Part shown: piece by piece, positions 9,119-17,806 of the stretch | How the letters are laid out: each line of letters opens with the position of its first letter | Position numbering within the stretch: position 1 is the first letter of the stretch | Source: Desulfococcus multivorans | Lineage (GTDB): Bacteria > Desulfobacterota > Desulfobacteria > Desulfobacterales > Desulfococcaceae | Direction: 5' to 3' | Length of the DNA stretch: 64,000 bases | Assembly (NCBI RefSeq): GCF_001854245.1 | Contig: NZ_CP015381.1 | Location: 1,080,001-1,144,000 of the forward strand | Translations under genes and position numbers: made by a program | The notes under the pieces: generated by a model | Told to the model about the DNA's origin: nothing | What the model saw: only the letters and a program-made list of their open reading frames with translations | Databases searched by the model: none

Positions 9119-11470
9119 CTATCCGTGGGGCGGCCACAGAATGGGAAGCAATCCGACCGACACGAGCAGCGAAATGATCGTAATGGGAACGCCGACCTTC
9201 ACATAATCGAGAAAGCGATAGCCCCCCGGGCTCATAACCAGCAGATGGGCAGGATGTGACAAGGGGCTGGCAAAGCTCGAGGAAGCCGATATGGCCACGG
9301 TCATCATTAACAGATGCGGCGAGATCCCCAAGGTGTCGGCGGCGCTGAGTGCCACCGGCGTCATCAACACGACCAACGCCGCCGTGGGGATGATCTGCGT
9401 GCCGATTACCGTCACGGTAAAGAGGGCGGCGACCACCCATCGAGGGCCGAAATCCCCGACTGCGGCGATCAGCGCCGAAGCTCCCATCTGGGCTGCTCCG
9501 GTATTTTCGATGGCCGCCCCCAACGGCAACATGCCGGCGATCAGAAACACCACCTTCCATTCGATGGCCCGATAGGCCTCTTCCATGCTCAGGCATCCGA
9601 AAAGTACCATTACGGTCGCCCCGGCGACGGCGGCAATTGAAATGGGAACAAAGCCGAGAATGGCGCTCAAGAGGACGGCCAGCATAACGGCCACGGCGAT
9701 GTGCGCTTTTTCCAGACGGGGTGCCCGCGCGGCGGCCTCGTCCAGAACGAGAAAATCGGGGTTGCGGGCCAGGGCCTCCAGGTTGCGTCTGTTTCCATAA
9801 ACCAGTAGGGCGTCACCGAACTGCAGCGGCATGTCCTGAAGCCCGGTGCGATAGGCGCGGCCCCTGCGCCAGACGGCCAGCACACTGATGCCGTAACGTT
9901 CACGAAACAGCAACTCGGCAAGCGTTTGTCCCGCAAGGGTGGTCCTTGGGGAGAGCAGTACTTCCGTCGCACCGATCTGCTGGGATTCCAGCTCGGCAAT
10001 CAGCGTCGGGGACTGGGCTTCGATCTCCAGATCCTGCAGGCATTCAAGTACTTGAAGATCCCTGGCAGAGCCTTGGAGCACAAGCAGATCGCCCGCCTGC
10101 ACCTTTTCGGTTGGAGAAGGCATGCACAACAGAGAATCATCCCGCACAAGACCGACGACGGTAAGACCGAATGCGTTTCCCAGGCGACTCTCCACCAGAT
10201 CGTGATCGGCCAGGACCGAGCCCTGCGGAACCCGCACCGAGAGCAGCTCGGTGCGGCCGCCGGCAAGGGATTTCAGGTCGTCCGCCGCCACGAAACGTAA
10301 TGCCGAGACGAACTCCTGACGCGACAGCGCTTCCAGTGCTTCCGGTTCCCCCTGTAACAACAGCCGATCGCCTGCCGTGATTTTGTGACGTCGCAGGTTC
10401 TGGACATCGCCTTCGATGGGACAGTGGAGCGCAATGACGTGAACGCGATGCTCCCGTCGCAGGCCGCTTTCCGCCAGGGTGGATCCGATGAGCGGCGATC
10501 CTTCGGGGATCAGGACCTCGGCTGCTTGCAGGCATTTCGGGAAAAAATCTTTAACCCGGTCTAACGATTCGACCTGGAGGTGCAGACTGCCATGATAGCG
10601 TTGCGCCATGTCGGGGTTACCGTGCACGATAAGAATGTCTCCCGACTGCAGCACGCTTTCCGGACGGGGTGCGAGCATCATGATGCCCTTACGTTTGAGC
10701 GCCAGCACCGTCAGATAAAGGGCCGACCCCAGTCGGCTCTCGGCGAGGGTGCGGCCGTCAAGGGGCGATCCCGCTGGAATGTGTGTGGTAAAGATATGTG
10801 TATCAAGTTGGTAGGAGGCCCCCAATGTTCGGCGATCGCCGGTATCTCCGCCGGTAGTGTGCCGGGGGAGGAGACGGCGGCCGATGAGTACCATGAAGGC
10901 GATGCCGGCCGTCACGATAACCGCGGTGATGGGTGTGAAATCGAAGATGGCGAAAGGTTCCAGGCCGGCATTTCGGAGCGCGTCGGTTACTAGAATGTTG
11001 GGCGGTGTGGAGATACCGGTAAACGGACCGCCAAGGAGACATCCGAGGGCCAGCGGCATGAGCAGTCGGGAGGGCGGCCGCTCGCTCCGCCTTGCCAGCT
11101 CCATGGTCGACGGCAGCAGAATGGCGGCCACCGTCACGGTGTTGATGAGGGCGGACAGCAGGCTTGCGGCGGTCATCAAGGCCACGATGAGCACGGCTTC
11201 ACTCTTTTTGGAAAAGCGCTGCAACGGCTGTCCGAGCTGATGGGCGATGCCGGTGCGTGTGAGCCCCGCCGACAGAATGAACAAAGCCCAGACGGTGACC
11301 ACCGCCGGGCTGCTGAAGCCGGCCAGTGCCTCCGCCGTGGTGACCAGTCCCGTCAACGCCAGGGCCGCCAGGACCAGCAGCCCCACCACATCGACCCGTA
11401 CCCAGCCGCCGATAAACAATACGAATGCCGTCGAGACAATCGTCAACAGTGCAATGAGGTCAAATGACAA
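9119..11470 (-). CDS. SLC13/DASS-type permease with four RCK_C (TrkA-C) domains
   Basis: 783 residues. The start is a TTG at 11470 preceded by AAGGAG at about 7 nt. Roughly residues 1-205 and 570-783 are membrane helices of the ion-transporter superfamily; 'PPNILV' and 'PTAALVVLMTPVALSAA' are the typical re-entrant motifs. Between them are four RCK_C domains in tandem (about 225-290, 310-380, 395-465, 485-555), each with the pattern '(I/V)PxGSpLxGrtLaESrL...G(D)xLLVxGxxxxLexL'. The family usually has two. RCK_C domains sense small ligands and gate transport. The substrate is unknown (sulfate, dicarboxylate or another anion). No operon partner. Confidence 0.85.
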   Translation of the reverse strand: MSFDLIALLTIVSTAFVLFIGGWVRVDVVGLLVLAALALTGLVTTAEALAGFSSPAVVTVWALFILSAGLTRTGIAHQLGQPLQRFSKKSEAVLIVALMTAASLLSALINTVTVAAILLPSTMELARRSERPPSRLLMPLALGCLLGGPFTGISTPPNILVTDALRNAGLEPFAIFDFTPITAVIVTAGIAFMVLIGRRLLPRHTTGGDTGDRRTLGASYQLDTHIFTTHIPAGSPLDGRTLAESRLGSALYLTVLALKRKGIMMLAPRPESVLQSGDILIVHGNPDMAQRYHGSLHLQVESLDRVKDFFPKCLQAAEVLIPEGSPLIGSTLAESGLRREHRVHVIALHCPIEGDVQNLRRHKITAGDRLLLQGEPEALEALSRQEFVSALRFVAADDLKSLAGGRTELLSVRVPQGSVLADHDLVESRLGNAFGLTVVGLVRDDSLLCMPSPTEKVQAGDLLVLQGSARDLQVLECLQDLEIEAQSPTLIAELESQQIGATEVLLSPRTTLAGQTLAELLFRERYGISVLAVWRRGRAYRTGLQDMPLQFGDALLVYGNRRNLEALARNPDFLVLDEAAARAPRLEKAHIAVAVMLAVLLSAILGFVPISIAAVAGATVMVLFGCLSMEEAYRAIEWKVVFLIAGMLPLGAAIENTGAAQMGASALIAAVGDFGPRWVVAALFTVTVIGTQIIPTAALVVLMTPVALSAADTLGISPHLLMMTVAISASSSFASPLSHPAHLLVMSPGGYRFLDYVKVGVPITIISLLVSVGLLPILWPPHG

Positions 11471-11560
11471 AAAGTGCTCCTTAAAACTGGTGAGAATCAG
11501 ATTTCATAACAGGGGGCGAAACTAACAAAAGCCGAAAGTCGAGGTTTCCATTAAAAAAAC

Positions 11561-12184
11561 TCAACAAGCCTGTTGCCTCAAGCGTCGAGCCAGATAGGCG
11601 CTGGTCATCGCCAGCGATTCTGGGTCGAGATAATATTCCGCGCGTTTCTGAAACAGTACGGTGCATGTTGCGGGAAATTCGTCATCACGATCATTGAACA
11701 GCAGCAACAGCGCGATGTGAGGCAATGCATCGAACCGGACAGACACATCGTATGCCGTTTCCATTTCCTGGTGAACGCCGTTCAGTTCGGCACACGCCGT
11801 TTCGAGATCCTTCAGGCGGTTCGAAAAATGGTTTTCAATGGCCCTTACGGTGTCGCTGGCAAAATAGTTGACGTTTGTAAACTGTGCAATCTTTTTGAAA
11901 TCCTTGAAGGCCGTCCAGTCCGTCTCATGATGGAGGACGTCCGGATAGGACAGTAGATATTTTGAAAGAATCACCATGACCGAATACTCGGGGCGATTCC
12001 CGGATGCATCCACGATGCCGCCGTTGGAAATGAAAAAACGCGTGTTGAAAAAAGGCAGGGTTATGACCCCGGCGTCATACTCAATACCCGGCTTTTTTCC
12101 GATCTCGGCGAAGTCGATCTCTGATAGGCGCGCCAGGTAATGCTGATAATTTTTTTCTATGGTATCTGATGGATTCGACATCAT
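11561..12184 (-). CDS. DUF3786 domain protein
   Basis: 207 residues (the second Met, at 12181, is equally possible). The sequence 'KNYQHYLARLSEIDF..IGKKPGIEYDAG.ITLPFFNTRFFIS' and the later 'HETDWTAFKDFKKIAQFTNVNYF' and 'ALLLLFNDRDDEFPATCTVLF' match DUF3786, a cytoplasmic family common in strict anaerobes and of unknown biochemical role. In some genomes members sit near corrinoid or Fe-S proteins, but nothing like that is adjacent here. The end matches the usual family length, so the gene looks intact. Confidence 0.75.
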   Translation of the reverse strand: MMSNPSDTIEKNYQHYLARLSEIDFAEIGKKPGIEYDAGVITLPFFNTRFFISNGGIVDASGNRPEYSVMVILSKYLLSYPDVLHHETDWTAFKDFKKIAQFTNVNYFASDTVRAIENHFSNRLKDLETACAELNGVHQEMETAYDVSVRFDALPHIALLLLFNDRDDEFPATCTVLFQKRAEYYLDPESLAMTSAYLARRLRQQAC

Positions 12185-12458
12185 TTTCTTCCATGCTTTT
12201 CTTGCGTGACATCAGTAGTCCAATTCCGGATGCGCTTCATGCCGAGGACCGGCAGGGATATACGGTAAGACAATTTGTGCGGCAGCATTGGTTTTGAGAC
12301 AGACAGGATTTCTCTCATCGAAAAGTGTCTTCTGGATGCGCAACGCTGCTGTTTCCTTTTCGTCAGGGGCGGATCGTTCGTCCGGCCGGGCGATAAAAGG
12401 GGAGAGGCATCTGTGTCCGATGTTATTCAGGATTATTTGTCAATCGGCGGTGGTAACC

Positions 12459-13004
12459 TCAATCCGATGGAGGGTACACCGCCGTAACCGGTTCCATTGG
12501 ATGTTGGATATATCGTTCAGCCAGTTCGATATATAATTTTTTGCCCCAGCGCCAGAATTCAGTGTCTTTCTCGCTGACCTCCCGGACGATTTTCACCGGA
12601 TTGCCTGCTGCCACGACCATCGGCGGAACAATCTGTCGTGCTTTGACGACACCGCCTTCAGCGATAATGGCGCCTTCGCCGATTTCCGACCACAAACTCG
12701 TAATGGCACCCATTCCAACAACCGCCATTTTTTCAATAACCGCCCCGTGAATAACGGCATTATGTCCGATGGTGACCTGGTCCTTGATGCGATTTTCTTC
12801 ATTGGGGGGCGCATGCACGATTGCGCCCTCCTCGACGGCTGTTCCGTATTCGATGACAATTCTGCCGTAATCGCCTCTCAGGATGGCACCATGCCCTATG
12901 TAACAATTGTCACCGATGGTCACGTCCCCGATGACCGTGGCGGTTTCACTGATATACGCGGTTTTGGAAACCCTTGGTGTTTTCCCGTCAAATTTATACA
13001 ACAT
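12459..13004 (-). CDS. gamma carbonic anhydrase-like hexapeptide-repeat protein
   Basis: 181 residues from the ATG at 13004, with AGGGAG about 9 nt upstream; the longer frame to 13073 lacks support. A left-handed beta-helix of hexapeptide repeats is visible ('ATVIGDVTIGDNCYIGHGAILRG...'). The family's metal-ligand histidines appear as H in 'AIVHAPP' and the pair in 'TIGHNAVIHGAVIE'. Proteins like YrdA/CaiE fall here. Many bind zinc, but only some are proven carbonic anhydrases, so the activity is inferred. C-terminal helix 'EFWRWGKKLYIELAERYIQ' is typical. Monocistronic. Confidence 0.85.
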   Translation of the reverse strand: MLYKFDGKTPRVSKTAYISETATVIGDVTIGDNCYIGHGAILRGDYGRIVIEYGTAVEEGAIVHAPPNEENRIKDQVTIGHNAVIHGAVIEKMAVVGMGAITSLWSEIGEGAIIAEGGVVKARQIVPPMVVAAGNPVKIVREVSEKDTEFWRWGKKLYIELAERYIQHPMEPVTAVYPPSD

Positions 13005-13283
13005 AGGGGCTGCTCCCTTGAGAGTTTTGTGGTATTCAGACTTTACAAACCGGTGGTGATCCGGGGCCCGCATCCTTGATAAGAGGAAATTATGGGCAAA
13101 TTAGCATAAAATGTCGAGAAAGAGAATGAAAAATTGAGGGGGTTGACATTTCCGGAAACTCGCTTGCCCTCAAACAGTCCGGGCCGCTGATCCAGAAGTG
13201 GAAAAAGCCGGTGCGCGTGGATTGAACCGGTACGGGTGTCTGGTAATGATGGACCAGATCTTCAAAAATGTAGAGCACCGCAT

Positions 13284-14105
13284 ATGGAATCTGCGAATAG
13301 AAGCTTTTTATCGGTTTTGGTCATGCTGTGCATGCTTGTCGTCGGGTGCGAGGATACCGATGTCAATCTGGCGATTCAGGCCGGGGCCGATGCCGTCCGG
13401 GCCGTCACCCTGGACGACGAAGAGGTGGCGCGCCTGGCCGCTCGCGTCGCCCGGGAATCGGACCTGAAACACGCAGTGGCGCCGCATGATCATCCTCTTG
13501 CGCGACGGCTTCGCCGGTTGGTCGGCGACGATGCCGGATACGACGGTCAAGGATTCAATTTCAAGGTCTATCTCTCGCCCACGGTCAACGCCTTTGCCAT
13601 GGCTGACGGGACCATCCGGATTTATGGCGGGTTGATGGATCTTCTGGACGATCGCGAACTGCTTTTTGTGATCGGTCACGAGATGGGCCACGTGGCGGCG
13701 AAACACATCAAGGAAAAGATCATGTTGGCCTATGCCGGCAGCGCCGTCCGGAAGGCGATCGCCTCTCAGCAAAACGAGATCGGTGCCATCGCCGGATCCG
13801 CCGTCGGGGCGTTTGCCGAAACGTTGCTCAACGCCCAGTTTTCCCAACAGGAAGAGCGGGAGGCGGATGATTACGGTGTGCTCTATTTGAGAAAACGGGG
13901 ATATGACCGACAGCCTGCTGTTTCCGCTCTGAACAAATTAGCGACCCTGGGCAACGGCCACTCCTTCCTGTCGAGTCACCCATCCCCGGGAACACGGGCA
14001 AACCGGCTGATGGCGGACGGGTACGATCCTCGTGTATCGACGGAATTGTCTCTTAAGGACCGGATTTGGCGCCGGCTGAAAATGTTTTGGCCTTTTGGCG
14101 TATAG
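13284..14105 (+). CDS. M48-family metallopeptidase, lipoprotein
   Basis: 273 residues from the ATG at 13284. The N-terminus is a lipoprotein signal with lipobox LVVGC (Cys22), so the protein should be anchored on the periplasmic side of a membrane. The zinc site HEMGH (about 132-136) and the downstream 'EEREADDYGVLYL' glutamate define the M48 family (Oma1/BepA/LoiP-like). Such proteases act in envelope protein quality control. It lacks the TPR repeats of BepA and is closer in size to LoiP/YcaL. No RBS is strong, and a GTG 48 nt upstream is an alternative start. Confidence 0.87.
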   Translation: MESANRSFLSVLVMLCMLVVGCEDTDVNLAIQAGADAVRAVTLDDEEVARLAARVARESDLKHAVAPHDHPLARRLRRLVGDDAGYDGQGFNFKVYLSPTVNAFAMADGTIRIYGGLMDLLDDRELLFVIGHEMGHVAAKHIKEKIMLAYAGSAVRKAIASQQNEIGAIAGSAVGAFAETLLNAQFSQQEEREADDYGVLYLRKRGYDRQPAVSALNKLATLGNGHSFLSSHPSPGTRANRLMADGYDPRVSTELSLKDRIWRRLKMFWPFGV

Positions 14106-14313
14106 AGACCGGCCGAGCCATTGACTCGGCCTTGGCGGTCGATATTTTCGGTCTTGAATGATCTTTTCCCCTAACCTTCACCGCTGCATCCCTGGGGATG
14201 TGCACGCTGGTGATGTTCATGTCGTCAAGGACCGCCGACTTCAATAGGTGTTTATTGAGCGCGCCCAGTGTGATATCAATATAATATCAGATGCGGGGGA
14301 TGAACCGAAGGTT

Positions 14314-15759
14314 ATGAGATTGACAATTTTTCAACGCCTGACGGCAGGCTACCTGGCGATCATGTTCATGGTGCTTTCCTTCGGCGGTTATACCGCGTTC
14401 CAACTCAACCAACTCACCCGGATCACTCATCTTGCGGCCGGCGTCGACAGCGACGTTATTTTGATGGCGGAATCCTTGTCTACAGGACTTTATGGTCTGG
14501 TCGCTCTTGAAAAAAAATACTGGATCTCCAGAGACAAGGATTTCTATGCGCTTTTTTTAAAACGGCGGCAGGAATTTCTGAAACAGCTGGAAAAACTGAG
14601 CGCACTTCTTTCCGAAACCGAATCGAAGCGTTTTCTCCAACATGCCCAGGAATTGAGTCAAAAATACTTCAAGCGGGTGGATATCCTGGCAACCCGGTCC
14701 GATGTCGCGCCTTCCGCGGGCTATGTGTCTGAAAGAGATAAGCGGATTCATAAGATTACCGCATCCCTGAATCAGATTTTTTTGGCGGGCAACAAGGCAA
14801 GAAACGAGAAAATCCGTCAATCCCAAACCATCAGCGCAAGGATTTTCCGATTGACCGTGGGTTTCGCGGCAGCTTGTATTTTGGCAGGCCTCGTGATTTC
14901 TCTGCTGACCACGAGGCGCATCGTCCGCCCCATTCTGGCGCTCCAGCGTACAACGCGCGAGATTGCCGCCGGCCGCTTCGTAACCGTGGAGGTGATGCGG
15001 GCCCCTCCGGAAATCCGTAACCTGGCTGAAGACTTCAACGTCATGAGCGAGAGGCTCAAAGCGCTTGATGAACTGAAGGAGGATTTTGTCAGTCATGTGT
15101 CCCATGACCTCAGGACACCGCTGACCGCCATATGGGAAGCCTCTGAGATGCTGATCGCCGGCACCTTCCAGGATGATCCGGAAAGTAGTCGCCGTCTGCT
15201 GACAATCGTTCGTGATGAATGCAAGCGGCTCATCGTTTCAGTCAACCGCATCCTTGATTTGTCCCGGATGGAGAGCGGGATGATGGATTATGAATTTGAG
15301 GAAATCGACCTGAATGATGTGATTCAGTCCACTGTTTTCAAGCTCAGCCCTATCGCACAGGCCAGAAAAATTCGCCTGCATTTCAATCCCCGGCCAAACC
15401 TGCCGCCGGTCGTGGCGGATGCGGAGAAGCTGAATCAACTGCTTGAAAACCTGATCGGCAACGCCTTGAAGTTCACGGATTCCGAAGGCAGCGTTGCCCT
15501 GGAAATCCTGGTTTCGGAGTCCGGCCGGGACAACATCCTGGTTTCCGTCGCCGATACGGGCTGTGGAATCGATCCGGAACATCTTGAAAGTATTTTTGAA
15601 AAATTCAGAAGTATTGAAAAAGGAAAAGATATCCCAAGGGGCTCAGGTCTGGGTTTAGCGATCGCTAAGCACATTGTGACGGCCCATGGAGGCACCATAT
15701 GGGTGGAAAGCAAAAAAGGCACCGGCAGCACGTTTTACTTTTCTTTGCCGCATGCTTAA
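14314..15759 (+). CDS. HAMP sensor histidine kinase, GlrK/QseE-like
   Basis: 481 residues from the ATG at 14314 (GAAGG just upstream). Two membrane helices (about 10-32 and 178-198) bracket a helical periplasmic sensor region. Then come a HAMP domain (about 200-252), the dimerisation H-box 'SHVSHDLRTPLTA' with phospho-acceptor His264, the N-box 'LIGNALKF', the G1 box 'DTGCGI' and the G2 box 'GSGLGLAI'. The sensor stretch 'ESLSTGLYGLVALEKKYW' and the operon order kinase-lipoprotein-NtrC regulator match E. coli glrK-qseG-glrR. It should phosphorylate the regulator at 16255. The lipoprotein gene overlaps its 3' end by 61 nt. The signal sensed is unknown. Confidence 0.85.
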   Translation: MRLTIFQRLTAGYLAIMFMVLSFGGYTAFQLNQLTRITHLAAGVDSDVILMAESLSTGLYGLVALEKKYWISRDKDFYALFLKRRQEFLKQLEKLSALLSETESKRFLQHAQELSQKYFKRVDILATRSDVAPSAGYVSERDKRIHKITASLNQIFLAGNKARNEKIRQSQTISARIFRLTVGFAAACILAGLVISLLTTRRIVRPILALQRTTREIAAGRFVTVEVMRAPPEIRNLAEDFNVMSERLKALDELKEDFVSHVSHDLRTPLTAIWEASEMLIAGTFQDDPESSRRLLTIVRDECKRLIVSVNRILDLSRMESGMMDYEFEEIDLNDVIQSTVFKLSPIAQARKIRLHFNPRPNLPPVVADAEKLNQLLENLIGNALKFTDSEGSVALEILVSESGRDNILVSVADTGCGIDPEHLESIFEKFRSIEKGKDIPRGSGLGLAIAKHIVTAHGGTIWVESKKGTGSTFYFSLPHA

Positions 15760-16262
15760 TGTTTCTGATGATGACGATCGGATGCCGGACGGCTCCCAGG
15801 CCTTTGGTGCCGGAGCCCTACAGCCCGGAGGATCGACAGGAATCGCGGTTGCTGGATCAGGCGGAATTATTCCTGGATAAAAAAGACTATTCAGGCGCAA
15901 TGAATGCCGTCAGAGAGGCGATATCCTGCTGCAGTGGACGATTTTCCGATCGGGCCGTGCATCTTCTGGGTATCGTGCTGTCGGCTCCGGATAACCCCGC
16001 GGGCATTCGTAACGACGCGATTCGTTGTTTCAAAACGCTGGAGGTTTCATTTCCGGATGCGGTATACGGCCCGGCTTCCCGGTGTTGGGCCGCTGCCTTG
16101 AATGAATTCTCGGCCCGCGAAACCGAGACCCGAGACCTGAAGAAAATCATTCAATCCCAGCGTAAAGAGATCCGAATGCTGGAAAGACAGCTCGAGCAAC
16201 TGAAGGCTGTGGATCTTGAACTTCAACCTCCCAAACTCGGTGACGAATCTCCTCATGAATGA
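15699..16262 (+). CDS. lipoprotein of the GlrK/GlrR-type operon (QseG-like position)
   Basis: 187 residues, with GGAGG 6-7 nt before the ATG at 15699, inside the end of the kinase gene. A hydrophobic N-terminal segment ends in a lipobox-like MTIGC, so this is a lipoprotein. The middle has TPR-like helices ('AELFLDKKDYSGAMNAVREAI'). The C-terminus (about 150-175) is a coiled coil with 'QRKEIRMLERQLEQLK'. Position, lipidation and helical content match QseG/YfhG, which modulates the GlrK kinase in enterobacteria. Direct sequence similarity to QseG is not obvious, so the assignment rests on context. The regulator gene starts within its last codons, so they are translationally coupled. Confidence 0.7.
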   Translation: MGGKQKRHRQHVLLFFAACLMFLMMTIGCRTAPRPLVPEPYSPEDRQESRLLDQAELFLDKKDYSGAMNAVREAISCCSGRFSDRAVHLLGIVLSAPDNPAGIRNDAIRCFKTLEVSFPDAVYGPASRCWAAALNEFSARETETRDLKKIIQSQRKEIRMLERQLEQLKAVDLELQPPKLGDESPHE

Positions 16263-17640
16263 TGTAAAGGACCAGCGGTACACCGCCACCATATTGACGG
16301 TCGATGATGAACCGAGCATCCTCGAGGTGATGAGAATGCGGCTCGGTTCCCACGGCTACCGCGTGCTGCCGGCTGCCAACGGTCGAGAAGCCCTGGCGTT
16401 GGCAAAAGACAACATCATCGATCTTGCCGTCATTGATTACAAGCTGGACGGCGAAGACGGCGTATCCCTGATGGAAAAACTGCAGGTGGCGCAACCGGAT
16501 CTGCCCGTGATTATCCTGACCGCATATGGCACCATCGCAAAAGCGGTGGATGCCGTGAAGCGCGGTGCATCCAATTACCTGACCAAGCCGTTTGACGGCG
16601 AAGAACTGCTTCAACAGATTGCAGCCTGCCTGGAAAAAGCCGTACCGGATCGCGGAAAAAGTCCATTCGAGACCGATGCTGGAGATCTCCCCGGGGCCTG
16701 TGCCCGGATTATCGCCAGAAGCAGCCTCATGAAAGCCGTGCTGGCCAAGGTCGCCCGGGCCGCCGTGACCGATGCCAATGTGTACATCGAAGGTGAAAGC
16801 GGAACCGGCAAGGAGTTGATCGCCCGGTGTCTTCATGGCCTCAGCACGAGAAAGTCCGGTCCGTTCATCGCGATCAACTGTGCCGCGATCCCTGAAAATC
16901 TGCTTGAAAGCGAACTGCTGGGCTATGAGAAGGGTGCCTTTACGAGCGCCGATCGGCGGCGGGAAGGACTGTTTGCCAGAGCCGACGGGGGCAGCTTTTT
17001 CTTCGATGAAATATCCGAATTGTCCCTTCCCATGCAGGCCAAGATCCTTCGTATTCTGGAGGAGCGGGAATTTTATCCTTTGGGCGGCAACAAAAAGATC
17101 ACGGTCGATGTCAGGATCATCGCGGCCTCGAATCGTAACCTGGAGAAGCGGATACAGGAAGGATTGTTTCGCGAGGATCTTTTTTACCGGATCCATGTGA
17201 TTCCCATTTTACTTCCGCCGCTTCGGGACAGAAAGGAGGATATCCTGCCGTTGGCCGAACATTTTCTTGCCGAATTCAGTGAAGGGTCGGGCAAATCCAT
17301 AAAAACAATTGAGCCGGCCGTCGTCCGAAAGTTGATGGAATCGAAGTGGCCGGGCAATGTGCGAGAGTTGGAAAACGTAATGGAATATGCGGTGGCCATG
17401 GCTGCAGGTGATACGATCACTTCGGACCTGATTACCGGCCCGATGGATGAGAAAGACACCATTCCGTCTTTTCGGGATGCCAAGGAAACCTTTGAAAAAG
17501 AATATCTTATACAGCTTTTGGAGCTAAGCGGGGGAAACGTCAGCCAAGCGGCGAAAACAGCAGGCAAATACCGGGCCGATTTTTATGTTCTGCTTCGCAA
17601 GCACGGATTGGATCCCATGGATTTCCGGGATAAACGATGA
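16255..17640 (+). CDS. sigma-54-dependent response regulator, GlrR-like
   Basis: 461 residues from the ATG at 16255; the longer frame would need a TTG with no RBS, and the ATGAATGA overlap couples it to the lipoprotein gene. Receiver domain with phospho-Asp61 ('AVIDYKLDG') and Lys111. AAA+ domain with Walker A GESGTGKE (about 180-187), a GAFTGA loop altered to GAFTSA (227-232), and Walker B GGSFFFDE. The C-terminal Fis-type helix-turn-helix reads 'GNVSQAAKTAGKYRADFYVLLRKH', close to the GlrR pattern. It should activate sigma-54 promoters when phosphorylated. A strong sigma-54 promoter lies 1.6 kb downstream at 19234. The Gly-to-Ser loop change is unusual, since that loop contacts sigma-54. 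Confidence 0.87.
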   Translation: MNDVKDQRYTATILTVDDEPSILEVMRMRLGSHGYRVLPAANGREALALAKDNIIDLAVIDYKLDGEDGVSLMEKLQVAQPDLPVIILTAYGTIAKAVDAVKRGASNYLTKPFDGEELLQQIAACLEKAVPDRGKSPFETDAGDLPGACARIIARSSLMKAVLAKVARAAVTDANVYIEGESGTGKELIARCLHGLSTRKSGPFIAINCAAIPENLLESELLGYEKGAFTSADRRREGLFARADGGSFFFDEISELSLPMQAKILRILEEREFYPLGGNKKITVDVRIIAASNRNLEKRIQEGLFREDLFYRIHVIPILLPPLRDRKEDILPLAEHFLAEFSEGSGKSIKTIEPAVVRKLMESKWPGNVRELENVMEYAVAMAAGDTITSDLITGPMDEKDTIPSFRDAKETFEKEYLIQLLELSGGNVSQAAKTAGKYRADFYVLLRKHGLDPMDFRDKR

Positions 17641-17806
17641 GGTTGCGTTGAGATTGGAATCTAAACTCCGGATATCCGGCATCCCGCCGAAAAGAAATAA
17701 GACCCTCAACTTTCATAGACCGTATCTTTCCGCTCACCATCATGAAAGTCGACAGTTGAGTCAGAACGATGTGTCAGGGAGAGAATGAAACGGGGATGTG
17801 TGAAAG

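Noticed and set aside
9010-17749. 16-nt exact repeat TCACCATCATGAAAGT at 9010 and 17734
   Set aside because: About one such match is expected by chance in a window of this size, and the flanks differ.
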